A program made the position numbers and the translations under genes. Under the pieces are notes generated by a model. The model saw nothing but the letters and a program-made list of their open reading frames with translations, did not search any database and was not told where the DNA came from. From Prevotella sp. (GTDB taxonomy: Bacteria; Bacteroidota; Bacteroidia; Bacteroidales; Bacteroidaceae), in the NCBI GenBank assembly GCA_017623335.1, contig JAGAPI010000056.1, positions 1 through 5,339 of the forward strand: 5,339 bases of DNA. Direction: 5' to 3'. Below are positions 1 to 5,339 of the stretch, piece by piece. Positions within the stretch are counted from its first letter, which is position 1. Every line of letters begins with the position of its first letter.

Positions 1-669
1 CGTCTTGTGAGTGGTGCTTGTGACAATATGGGCGTATTTCACAGGATTGTCGAGCAATCCTGCTGCAATGAGTCCGGCAGGGTGAGCCATGTCAATCATA
101 AGCAGTGCTCCAACCTTGTCGGCTATGGCACGCATACGTGCATAGTCCCATTCGCGACTGTATGCTGAACCTCCGCCGATAATCAGCTTAGGTCTCTCCT
201 CTATGGCAATGCGCTCCATCTCGTCATAGTCCACACGCCCGGTCTCCTTGTTGAGGAAGTATGGCACGGGCTTGTAAATCAAGCCCGAAGTGTTCACCTG
301 TGAGCCGTGGCTCAGGTGTCCTCCGTGATTAAGGTCAAGTCCCATAAACTTATCACCTGGCTCCAATACAGCCAACAACACTGCAGCATTAGCCTGTGCT
401 CCTGAATGAGGCTGCACGTTGGCATACTCTGCGCCATAAAGTTCCTTGACACGGTTTATGGCAAGAGTCTCAATCTCGTCTACCACTTCACAACCGCCAT
501 AGTGACGCTTGCCCGGATATCCCTCTGCATACTTGTTGGTGCAGTAAGAACCCATGGCACGCATCACTTCGTCGCTGACAAAGTTCTCTGATGCGATAAG
601 CTCAATACCGCGCAACTGGCGCTGATGCTCTTTCTCAATGAGGTCGAAAATCTCCTGTTCTTTTTTCAT
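1..669 (-). CDS. glyA: Serine hydroxymethyltransferase, N-terminal half (cut by window edge)
   Basis: Cytosolic PLP enzyme that interconverts serine plus tetrahydrofolate with glycine plus 5,10-methylene-tetrahydrofolate, the main source of one-carbon units for thymidylate, purines and methionine. The 223 codons seen start [10 protein letters not shown] at the ATG at 669. Visible family motifs are IELIASENF (22-30), the [13 protein letters not shown] substrate and cofactor loop (47-59), [10 protein letters not shown] (85-94), NHGGHLSHG (114-122) and [10 protein letters not shown] (191-200), in which D193 and H196 contact PLP. The window ends inside STTHKT (218-223); K222 matches the lysine that forms the Schiff base with PLP. 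The usual length is about 420-430 residues, so roughly the C-terminal half lies outside; this is a window cut, not a broken gene. The gene follows pyrI after 77 AT-rich bases with no convincing promoter or terminator, so read-through from pyrBI is likely. Identification is secure. Confidence 0.97.
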   Translation of the reverse strand, partial: MKKEQEIFDLIEKEHQRQLRGIELIASENFVSDEVMRAMGSYCTNKYAEGYPGKRHYGGCEVVDEIETLAINRVKELYGAEYANVQPHSGAQANAAVLLAVLEPGDKFMGLDLNHGGHLSHGSQVNTSGLIYKPVPYFLNKETGRVDYDEMERIAIEERPKLIIGGGSAYSREWDYARMRAIADKVGALLMIDMAHPAGLIAAGLLDNPVKYAHIVTSTTHKT

Positions 670-746
670 CTTCTTACAAAATTTATTAAATATATATCTA
701 TTACCTATATGAATTACAATTCGTTACACACCACCGGACAAACATT

Positions 747-1202
747 CTATACAAGTTTCACCTTGCTTATCTCCTGCTCCTTCTCGCAGTAATGGCATTT
801 CAGAATGCCGTGCTCCTTATCGGTGAGGTGCATCACGGTAGCCATCGGCTCATTGTTTGTCACACACTTGGGATTATTGCATTTCACAATTCCGTGCAGC
901 TCGTCGGGCAGTATCACAGCCTTCTTCTCCGTCACTTCAAAGTCGCGTATGATATTAAGCACCACATTGGGAGCCACCACCGACAGACGTGAAATTTCCT
1001 CATCGGTGAAAAACTTGTCCTCCACCTTTATTATTCCCTTGCATCCAAGCTTTTTCGACCTGTAGTTCATGCCTATAGTCACAGGCGTTTGCAGTTCAAA
1101 AAGTTTCAGCACGCTTGCCACCAGCGAAGTTTTCTCTGAAGGTATATGGTCTATCACCGTACCGTTCTTGATAGCGGCAACTAATCTTTCTTGCTTGCTC
1201 AT
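747..1202 (-). CDS. pyrI: Aspartate carbamoyltransferase regulatory chain PyrI
   Basis: Non-catalytic chain of class B aspartate carbamoyltransferase (c6r6 in the E. coli enzyme). It binds nucleotide effectors and passes the signal to the PyrB trimers. The protein has 151 residues, close to the E. coli length of about 153. The N-terminal allosteric domain (about 1-97) keeps the nucleotide-site positions D18-H19 (VIDHIP), K59 (IIKVED) and K93/K94, which match the ATP/CTP-contacting residues of E. coli PyrI. The C-terminal zinc domain has all four ligands in the usual spacing: C108 and C113 (CNNPKC), C136 and C139 (CHYC). The frame is open upstream to 1352, but the start at 1202 ([10 protein letters not shown]) is chosen because the 50 extra residues would lie within pyrB and resemble nothing in the family, whereas 1202 gives family length and a purine-rich site seven bases upstream. 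The gene starts 13 bases after the pyrB stop and is co-transcribed with it. Confidence 0.96.
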   Translation of the reverse strand: MSKQERLVAAIKNGTVIDHIPSEKTSLVASVLKLFELQTPVTIGMNYRSKKLGCKGIIKVEDKFFTDEEISRLSVVAPNVVLNIIRDFEVTEKKAVILPDELHGIVKCNNPKCVTNNEPMATVMHLTDKEHGILKCHYCEKEQEISKVKLV

Positions 1203-1209
1203 AATAGTT

Positions 1210-1218
1210 CTCTTCTTA
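1210..1218 (-). promoter_or_regulatory. Purine-rich ribosome binding site of pyrI overlapping the pyrB stop
   Basis: On the minus strand the sequence TAAGAAGAG includes the pyrB stop codon (TAA, 1218-1216). Its GAAGAG core ends seven bases before the pyrI ATG. This supports the start at 1202 over the longer reading and suggests that ribosomes finishing pyrB re-initiate on pyrI, which would help balance the two chains. Bacteroidetes rely little on Shine-Dalgarno pairing, so the functional weight is uncertain. Confidence 0.5.
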
Positions 1219-2172
1219 CTGATTGATAATGGTCTTGTCGTTTTTAACCTCATCGAGCGTAATGCCCAGCACGTCGCAGAATATCGCCTCACGGGCAAAC
1301 AGTCCGTTTCCTGCCTGCTGTATATAATAGGCGTGCGGATTGTCGTCAACATCGTATGCTATTTCATTCACTCGCGGCAGCGGGTGAAGAATCTTCATGT
1401 TTTCCTTTGCTCCTGCCAACATATCCGACTTGAGAATGTAGACATTCTTCACACGCTCATACTCCATCAGGTCGGAGAAGCGTTCCTTTTGCACGCGCGT
1501 CATATATATAATGTCTGCGTCGGCTATTACCTCCTCATTAAATGCTGTGTGCTCCTTGAATTTTATTCCGTGCTCCTTGCAGTAAATCTTATACTCCTGG
1601 GGCATGGCAAGCTCCTTGGGAGCCACAAAATGGAATGTAGGGTTGAAATGGCGCATTGCCATGATTAGTGAGTGCACCGTGCGCCCATATTTCAGGTCGC
1701 CTACAAGATAGATGTTGAGGTTCTCAAGTGTGCCCTGCGTCTTATAGATTGAATACAGGTCGAGCATACACTGCGAAGGATGCTGGTGGGCGCCGTCGCC
1801 CGCATTCACAATAGACACCGGCGACACCTCACTGGCATATTGCGCTGCTCCCTCAATATGATGGCGCATCACAATCACGTCGGCATAGTTTGACACCATG
1901 AGTATAGTGTCCTTCAGAGTCTCGCCCTTGGTCCCGCTGCTCACCTTCGGGTCGGCAAAACCTATCACCCGTGCTCCCAGTCGGTTGGCGGCAGTCTCAA
2001 AGCTCAATCGTGTACGTGTAGAAGGCTCAAAAAACAAAGTGGCAACCACCTTACCTTTCAGCAACTCCCTGTTAGGATGTTTCTCAAACTCGCTTGCCAT
2101 CTCAATCATATACATAATCTTCTCTTTAGTGAGATCGGCAATGGTCACAAAATCTTTTTTGACGGTTTTCAT
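1216..2172 (-). CDS. pyrB: Aspartate carbamoyltransferase catalytic chain PyrB
   Basis: Catalytic chain that condenses carbamoyl phosphate and L-aspartate to N-carbamoyl-L-aspartate, the committed step of pyrimidine synthesis, in the cytosol. The protein has 318 residues, a normal length. In order: the carbamoyl-phosphate domain with [13 protein letters not shown] (47-59; S51, R53 and T54 of the STRTR phosphate loop); the 80s loop SSGTKGET (78-85), whose K82 reaches into the neighbouring active site of the trimer; [10 protein letters not shown] (126-134 region, with H131 and Q134 for carbamoyl phosphate); then the aspartate domain with MTRVQKER (224-231; R226 and Q228) and the HPLPRVNE loop (263-270). 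All key residues of the E. coli enzyme are present, so it should be active. The ATG at 2172 is the only sensible start. pyrI follows 13 bases downstream, giving the class B holoenzyme. The -7-like box about 35 bases upstream gives a short leader with no room for an attenuator. Confidence 0.98.
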   Translation of the reverse strand: MKTVKKDFVTIADLTKEKIMYMIEMASEFEKHPNRELLKGKVVATLFFEPSTRTRLSFETAANRLGARVIGFADPKVSSGTKGETLKDTILMVSNYADVIVMRHHIEGAAQYASEVSPVSIVNAGDGAHQHPSQCMLDLYSIYKTQGTLENLNIYLVGDLKYGRTVHSLIMAMRHFNPTFHFVAPKELAMPQEYKIYCKEHGIKFKEHTAFNEEVIADADIIYMTRVQKERFSDLMEYERVKNVYILKSDMLAGAKENMKILHPLPRVNEIAYDVDDNPHAYYIQQAGNGLFAREAIFCDVLGITLDEVKNDKTIINQ

Positions 2173-2206
2173 TCCAAAAATGATTACTTATGTTTGTTTT
2201 TGTTTG

Positions 2207-2237
2207 CAAATTTACACAATAATATTGAATTTTGGAG
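2207..2237 (-). promoter_or_regulatory. Probable pyrB promoter with good -7 box and poor -33 box
   Basis: On the minus strand TAAATTTG (2214-2207) matches the Bacteroidetes -7 consensus TAnnTTTG exactly. At the usual 19-21 base spacing upstream there is no TTTG; the tetramer at 2237-2234 reads CTCC. Transcription would begin near 2200, leaving a C/A-rich leader of about 28 bases before the pyrB ATG. The missing -33 box could mean a weak or activator-dependent promoter, or a chance -7 match with pyrB read from the GNAT gene promoter. Confidence 0.5.
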
Positions 2238-2244
2238 CATCCAA
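2232..2244. repeat. Small inverted repeat TTGGA-N3-TCCAA upstream of pyrB
   Basis: A perfect 5-base dyad around a GCA centre lies exactly where the -33 element of the pyrB promoter would sit. It could be a protein-binding half-site pair or a small hairpin in a transcript reading through from the GNAT gene. It lacks a following T tract, so it is not a standard terminator. A dyad this short can arise by chance. Confidence 0.3.
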
Positions 2245-2250
2245 GCCTAC

Positions 2251-2264
2251 AAAAAACGTTTTTT
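2251..2264. repeat. A6-CG-T6 palindrome between the GNAT gene and pyrB
   Basis: AAAAAACGTTTTTT is its own reverse complement, and the T run continues one base to 2265. It lies 17 bases past the GNAT stop codon. As RNA it would fold only weakly, being almost all A-U pairs with no proper loop, so I do not call it a terminator. As DNA, facing A and T tracts suggest a curved or easily bent segment upstream of the pyrB promoter. Its role, if any, is unknown. Confidence 0.4.
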
Positions 2265-2281
2265 TACGAATATTTAGCTTT

Positions 2282-2857
2282 TCAACACTGCAAGTGTTTC
2301 ATCCTGTGCCCTCCCCACATATTATCGTCAACATGACGGAAACCAACAGAGAAATAGAGTGCCTCAGCCTTGGGATTACCGCAGTCAACGAGCAGTCCGA
2401 GCGGAAGGTTCATTCTTGCAGCTTTTTCCTTGGCTCTGCGAAGAAGAGCCAAGGCAATCCCCTGCCCGCGATAGTCGGGAAGCACCGCAAGCGAGTCAAG
2501 ATAAAGTTCACCGGACTGGGTCTCATTGCTCATGTTACTGTGGTCCATGCCCCACTCTGTTAGGGCAGCATCCCAAAATGGCTGGCGCAACAGTGCCAGC
2601 TTGCCTCCGTCGTATGTTATGCACACGCCGCACACCATGCCCATCACCGTATCCTCGGCACATACGGTGTTAAGATGACTGTACTGCGTGTCGGTGCGCT
2701 CCACAAGCGAGGTCATCAACTGGTGGAAGTCATCCAAAGTATGATTTGGACCGCAAAAATACTTGCAGCACTCGTCAGTCATTGCCATCATCACCATCCT
2801 TGCCACCTGTGGGGCATCCTCTACGCGCGCATCTCTTAATAATATGTTTTCGTTCAT
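2282..2857 (-). CDS. GNAT-family N-acetyltransferase, substrate unknown
   Basis: Predicted cytosolic acetyltransferase that would move an acetyl group from acetyl-CoA to an amine; nothing in the sequence identifies the substrate. The protein has 191 residues. The N-terminus (LLRDARVEDAPQVARMV, 6-22) is the typical first strand and helix of the fold. Motif A covers about 119-139 (YLDSLAVLPDYRGQGIALAL), with the acetyl-CoA pyrophosphate loop RGQGIA at 130-135. Motif B covers 157-173 (VDCGNPKAEALYFSVGF), where N161, A164 and Y168 fit the usual pattern. The stretch between (about 36-115) is longer than in minimal GNAT proteins and may line the substrate pocket. Eight cysteines (30, 31, 35, 66, 76, 79, 159, 191) are many for this length. 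The gene has its own near-perfect promoter and lies 109 bases upstream of pyrB on the same strand, with no clear terminator between, so some read-through into pyrBI is possible. The family is secure, the role is not. Confidence 0.9.
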   Translation of the reverse strand: MNENILLRDARVEDAPQVARMVMMAMTDECCKYFCGPNHTLDDFHQLMTSLVERTDTQYSHLNTVCAEDTVMGMVCGVCITYDGGKLALLRQPFWDAALTEWGMDHSNMSNETQSGELYLDSLAVLPDYRGQGIALALLRRAKEKAARMNLPLGLLVDCGNPKAEALYFSVGFRHVDDNMWGGHRMKHLQC

Positions 2858-2894
2858 ATACCTTAAATTATACTTAAATTTACAAAAGCAGATG

Positions 2895-2925
2895 CAAAGT
2901 TACGAATAAATGGGCACAAGACAAA
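2895..2925 (-). promoter_or_regulatory. Consensus Bacteroidetes promoter for the GNAT gene
   Basis: On the minus strand TTTG (2925-2922), a spacer of 19 bases and TAACTTTG (2902-2895) match the Bacteroidetes housekeeping sigma consensus TTTG-N19-21-TAnnTTTG at every defined position. Transcription should begin near 2888, giving a leader of about 30 AT-rich bases before the ATG at 2857. This is the clearest promoter in the window. Confidence 0.8.
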
Positions 2926-2958
2926 ATAAAATCACAATAAAAACAAAAAAGACAAACA

Positions 2959-2976
2959 TTTATTTCGTGAAATAAA
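2959..2976. repeat. Perfect 8-base inverted repeat over the -33 region of the methyltransferase promoter
   Basis: TTTATTTC and GAAATAAA are exact reverse complements separated by GT, making an 18-base dyad. It covers the -33 tetramer position of the rightward promoter, so a dimeric regulator bound here would block or alter polymerase binding. It could equally be a chance product of the strong AT bias between the two promoters. It is followed by A residues on the plus strand, so it is not a rightward terminator. Confidence 0.4.
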
Positions 2977-2994
2977 AAAAATGGAGTAATTTTG
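2963..2994 (+). promoter_or_regulatory. Promoter of the methyltransferase-porin operon
   Basis: TAATTTTG (2987-2994) matches the -7 consensus TAnnTTTG exactly. Upstream, TTTC (2963-2966, spacer 20) or TTCG (2964-2967, spacer 19) is a three-of-four match to the -33 TTTG. Transcription would start near 3001, giving a leader of about 29 bases before the ATG at 3030. It lies back to back with the leftward GNAT gene promoter; the two -33 regions are about 40 bases apart. Confidence 0.7.
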
Positions 2995-3020
2995 CAGAAT
3001 ATTTCAAAAGATATTTTGCA
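2993..3020. repeat. Imperfect 12-base inverted repeat spanning the -7 end and start point of the methyltransferase promoter
   Basis: TGCAGAATATTT (2993-3004) and AGATATTTTGCA (3009-3020) face each other across CAAA. Ten of twelve positions are complementary and the other two are G-T, so all twelve could pair in RNA. The left arm overlaps the last bases of the -7 element and the predicted start near 3001, and the right arm ends nine bases before the ATG. It could be an operator, or a hairpin near the ribosome site if the real start lies further upstream. The same arrangement gives a direct repeat ATTTTGCA at 2989-2996 and 3013-3020. Confidence 0.45.
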
Positions 3021-3029
3021 TAGACAATT

Positions 3030-4481
3030 ATGAGTAGAAAGAAGAAACCGTTTCCGATATTGGAAAATGTGACAATCACGGACATTGCCGCTGAAGGCAA
3101 GTCGCTGGTGAGAATTAACGATATGGTGATATTTGTGCCTTGGGTTATTCCAGGTGACGTGGTAGACCTGCAGATACGTCGAAAAAAACATAGTTATGCA
3201 GAGGCAGAGGCTGTAAGGATGATTACACCGAGCCCACTGCGGCAAGCCCCCATGTGTGAGCACTTCGGTGTGTGTGGCGGTTGCAAATGGCAGATGCTGC
3301 CATACGAGGAGCAGTTGAAATTTAAACAGAAGCAGGTTCACGACCAGCTGAGCCGTATAGGCAAGGTGGAACTTCCTGAATTTCGCCCCATCATGGGCAG
3401 CGTCAAGACCCGCGAGTATCGCAACAAACTGGAGTTTGGCTGCTGCAACAAGCGCTGGCTAACCAAAGAGCAGGTGGCAAGCGGATTCCAATATGACAAT
3501 ATGAATGGCATCGGTTTCCACATTACAGGAGCCTTCGACAAGATTCTGCCAATCGAAAAATGTCATCTGATGGACGACCTGCATAATCGTATACGTAATG
3601 ATATCCGCGATTATGCCTTCAGCCACGGATTTACTTTCTATGACCTGAGAAACCACACAGGACTGCTGCGCGACATAATTATCCGCAACTCTAACACCGG
3701 TGAGTGGATGGTGATAATACAGTTCCACTATGGTGAGGAAGGCGATGAGCAGCGTGCCATGGGACTGATGCAACATTTGGCAGACAGCTATCCAGAGATA
3801 ACTGCCCTGCTGTATGTAGACAACCAAAAACTCAACGATACCATAGGCGACCAAGAGGTAATTGTGTTCAAGGGCAACGACCATATCTTCGAGACAATGG
3901 AAGATCTCAGATTTAAGGTTGGACCAAAGAGTTTCTATCAAACCAACACCGAACAGGCATACCATCTGTATTGCGTAGCACGTGAGTTTGCGCAGCTCAC
4001 GGGCAACGAACTTGTTTATGACCTTTACACTGGAACAGGAACGATAGCCAACTTCGTGGCAAAGAAAGCCCAAAAGGTGATAGGCATTGAGTATGTGCCA
4101 GAAGCCATTGAGGATGCCAAGGTGAACAGCGAGGTGAACAACATCGGCAACACTCTCTTCTATGCAGGCGACATGAAGGATATTCTCACCGACGACTTCA
4201 TCAGTGAGCATGGCCGTCCTGATGTGATCATCACCGATCCGCCACGTGCCGGAATGCATCCCGATGTGGTGCAGACCATCATCAATGCGGCTCCCAAGCG
4301 CATAGTATATGTAAGCTGCAACCCAGCCACTCAGGCACGCGACCTGCAGTTGCTCGATGCCCATTACCGTGTGGCAGCCGTGCAGCCAGTGGACATGTTC
4401 CCACATACTCCACATGTGGAGAATGTAGTATTGCTTGAAAAAAAGAGTGAAGACTGTGAAACTGATGAGCTTGCGAAATAA
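3030..4481 (+). CDS. rlmD: 23S rRNA (uracil-C5)-methyltransferase, RlmD/RumA type
   Basis: SAM-dependent enzyme of the TrmA/RumA family that makes 5-methyluridine in 23S rRNA. U1939 is the target of E. coli RlmD; the exact target here is an inference. The protein has 483 residues. In order: a TRAM RNA-binding domain (about 6-65, including VPWVIPGDVVDLQI); four cysteines placed to hold a [4Fe-4S] cluster, C76, C82, C85 (CEHFGVCGGC) and C178 (IEKCHL); a central domain; then the Rossmann methyltransferase domain. That domain has FYQTNTEQA (302-310, Q304), the SAM motif DLYTGTGTI (331-339), TDPPRAG (402-408, D403), the VSCNP loop with nucleophile C430, and PHVENVVLLEK with general base E464. All catalytic positions are present. 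The SAM loop reads DLYTG where E. coli RumA has DLFCG; that cysteine is not catalytic. RlmC-like or dual specificity cannot be excluded. The start at 3030 follows the -7 box by a short leader. The stop overlaps the ATG of the porin gene. Confidence 0.92.
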   Translation: MSRKKKPFPILENVTITDIAAEGKSLVRINDMVIFVPWVIPGDVVDLQIRRKKHSYAEAEAVRMITPSPLRQAPMCEHFGVCGGCKWQMLPYEEQLKFKQKQVHDQLSRIGKVELPEFRPIMGSVKTREYRNKLEFGCCNKRWLTKEQVASGFQYDNMNGIGFHITGAFDKILPIEKCHLMDDLHNRIRNDIRDYAFSHGFTFYDLRNHTGLLRDIIIRNSNTGEWMVIIQFHYGEEGDEQRAMGLMQHLADSYPEITALLYVDNQKLNDTIGDQEVIVFKGNDHIFETMEDLRFKVGPKSFYQTNTEQAYHLYCVAREFAQLTGNELVYDLYTGTGTIANFVAKKAQKVIGIEYVPEAIEDAKVNSEVNNIGNTLFYAGDMKDILTDDFISEHGRPDVIITDPPRAGMHPDVVQTIINAAPKRIVYVSCNPATQARDLQLLDAHYRVAAVQPVDMFPHTPHVENVVLLEKKSEDCETDELAK

Positions 4482-5339
4482 TGAAGAATTTTAGCATAAG
4501 ACTGATATTAGCAACCATACTTCTCTCCTACACCACCATTGTCAGAGCACAGGAAAAGAAGCAGGTGTTCACCACTCCGAAGTTCAGCGGATATATGCTG
4601 GGGCAGTATAAAGCCACACTTAAAGACGGTGACAACAGCAATACTTTCAACTTGAGAATGGCACGTGTGTCGGTGGGAGGACGCATACTCGATGATTTTG
4701 AGTACAAGATTCAAGGTCAAATAAACGGCAACACTTCCACTCTCGGCGACAGCCCACGTCTGGTAGACATGTTTGTGGAATGGCAGAAGCACAAAGAGCT
4801 AAGAGTGAAAGCAGGGCAATTCAAGCGTCCCTTCACCTTTGAAAATCCCATGAATCCCATCGATCAGGGATTTATGGGTTACGGTCAGGCTGTTAACAAA
4901 CTGGCAGGATTCTCCGACCGTACAGGCGAACACGCCTCAAACGGCCGTGACATCGGTGTGCAGATACAGGGCGACGTGCTGCCCGATGCATCGGAGCGTG
5001 CCCTACTCCACTATCAGATGGGAGTGTTCAACGGTCAAGGTATCAACATGTCTGACATAGACAACAAGAAGGACATCATCGGAGGAGCCTGGGTAATGCC
5101 TGTTAAGGGGTTGCGCATAGGTGCTTTCGGTTGGGTTGGCTCTAATGCGCGTAATGGCAAATTCACTGATGAGAACGGTAATGAGCAGAATGGTATAATG
5201 AGCCTCAACCAATACCGCTATGCCATAAGTGCCGAATATAAACAAGATGATATGCAGCTGCGTGCCGAGTATGTACACTCCACCGGCTATGGTTTTGCAA
5301 AAGCCATCAGCAACAGCAGCGACAAGAGCAATGCCGAGA
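4481..5339 (+). CDS. Outer-membrane porin, porin O/P family (N-terminal part, cut by window edge)
   Basis: Outer-membrane beta-barrel of the phosphate-selective porin O/P (OprP/OprO) family, common in Bacteroidetes. The family name does not prove phosphate selectivity here. 286 codons are visible. Residues 1-23 are a signal peptide: basic start (K2, R7), hydrophobic core LILATILLSYTTIV (8-21) and cleavage expected after VRA, giving a mature N-terminus QEKK; there is no lipobox cysteine. The mature part opens with KFSGYMLGQY (34-43), then alternating strands such as FNLRMARVSVGGRI (56-69) and FEYKIQGQI (73-81), the conserved LRVKAGQFKRPFTFENP (107-123), GRDIGVQIQGD (155-165) and further amphipathic strands to the edge. 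Family members have roughly 350-450 residues, so the C-terminal strands are missing. The ATG shares its A with the methyltransferase stop codon (TAATG). That start places the signal peptide correctly, so coupling is favoured over a later start. Confidence 0.9.
   Translation, partial: MKNFSIRLILATILLSYTTIVRAQEKKQVFTTPKFSGYMLGQYKATLKDGDNSNTFNLRMARVSVGGRILDDFEYKIQGQINGNTSTLGDSPRLVDMFVEWQKHKELRVKAGQFKRPFTFENPMNPIDQGFMGYGQAVNKLAGFSDRTGEHASNGRDIGVQIQGDVLPDASERALLHYQMGVFNGQGINMSDIDNKKDIIGGAWVMPVKGLRIGAFGWVGSNARNGKFTDENGNEQNGIMSLNQYRYAISAEYKQDDMQLRAEYVHSTGYGFAKAISNSSDKSNAE

Noticed and set aside
1..669. glyA as a truncated or disrupted gene
   Set aside because: The frame is open to the first base of the window and ends inside the PLP-lysine motif, so the truncation is only the window boundary.
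1203..1352. N-terminal extension of pyrI by 50 residues into pyrB
   Set aside because: The extension is pyrB sequence in another frame and would make PyrI far longer than the family. The start at 1202 gives the right length and has a purine-rich site upstream.
1069..1668. Open frame of 199 codons on the plus strand over pyrI and pyrB, with hydrophobic stretches
   Set aside because: It is a shadow of two conserved genes. The hydrophobic stretches follow from reading their codons backwards and are not evidence of a membrane protein.
2251..2265. A6CGT7 as a terminator for the GNAT gene
   Set aside because: The palindrome is A-T only apart from its central CG, has no loop and would make a very weak hairpin, so a terminator call is not supported.
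1898..2563. Open frame of 221 codons on the plus strand across pyrB, the gap and the GNAT gene
   Set aside because: It spans two well-supported opposite-strand genes and the intergenic region, and its product is not protein-like in any recognised way.
2880..3341. Open frame of 153 codons on the minus strand over the divergent promoter region and the methyltransferase start
   Set aside because: It covers both promoters and the N-terminal part of a conserved gene, and its translation is low-complexity and rich in F, L and C, typical of reversed AT-rich DNA.
3459..4415. Open frame of 318 codons on the minus strand opposite the methyltransferase gene
   Set aside because: It lies wholly within a gene with all catalytic motifs, its translation matches no family I recognise, and it has no promoter or ribosome site. 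Long antisense frames arise from codon bias.

Overview
The window looks like ordinary chromosome from a member of the Bacteroidales, most likely a Prevotella-like genus. The genus is an inference. The evidence is two promoters close to the Bacteroidetes -33/-7 consensus (TTTG, then TAnnTTTG) and a third with only its -7 element, little use of strong Shine-Dalgarno sites, a Bacteroidetes-type porin O/P family protein, and the protein sequences themselves. There is no sign of a mobile element, CRISPR array, phage, RNA gene or recent gene transfer. All six genes belong to families I recognise, and the window is densely coded: no gene-free stretch exceeds about 175 bases.

The left half (1-2857) is read on the minus strand. 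In transcription order it holds a GNAT acetyltransferase gene (2857-2282), pyrB (2172-1216), pyrI (1202-747) and the start of glyA (669 to beyond the left edge). pyrB and pyrI encode the catalytic and regulatory chains of aspartate carbamoyltransferase, which carries out the committed step of pyrimidine synthesis. They are 13 bases apart and surely one operon. glyA lies 77 bases further on and makes serine hydroxymethyltransferase, which supplies the one-carbon units used for thymidylate and purines, so pyrB-pyrI-glyA forms a nucleotide-supply cluster.

The right half (3030-5339) is read on the plus strand. It holds an RlmD/RumA-type rRNA m5U methyltransferase gene and, overlapping its stop by one base (TAATG), the start of an outer-membrane porin gene that runs off the right edge. 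The two are probably co-transcribed and translationally coupled.

The 172-base divergent region 2858-3029 holds back-to-back promoters, one for each side. The rightward promoter carries two inverted repeats, one over its -33 region and one over its -7/start region. These repeats, the coupling of the methyltransferase to the porin, and a small dyad upstream of pyrB are the only points worth a second look. I do not see a previously undescribed system here.
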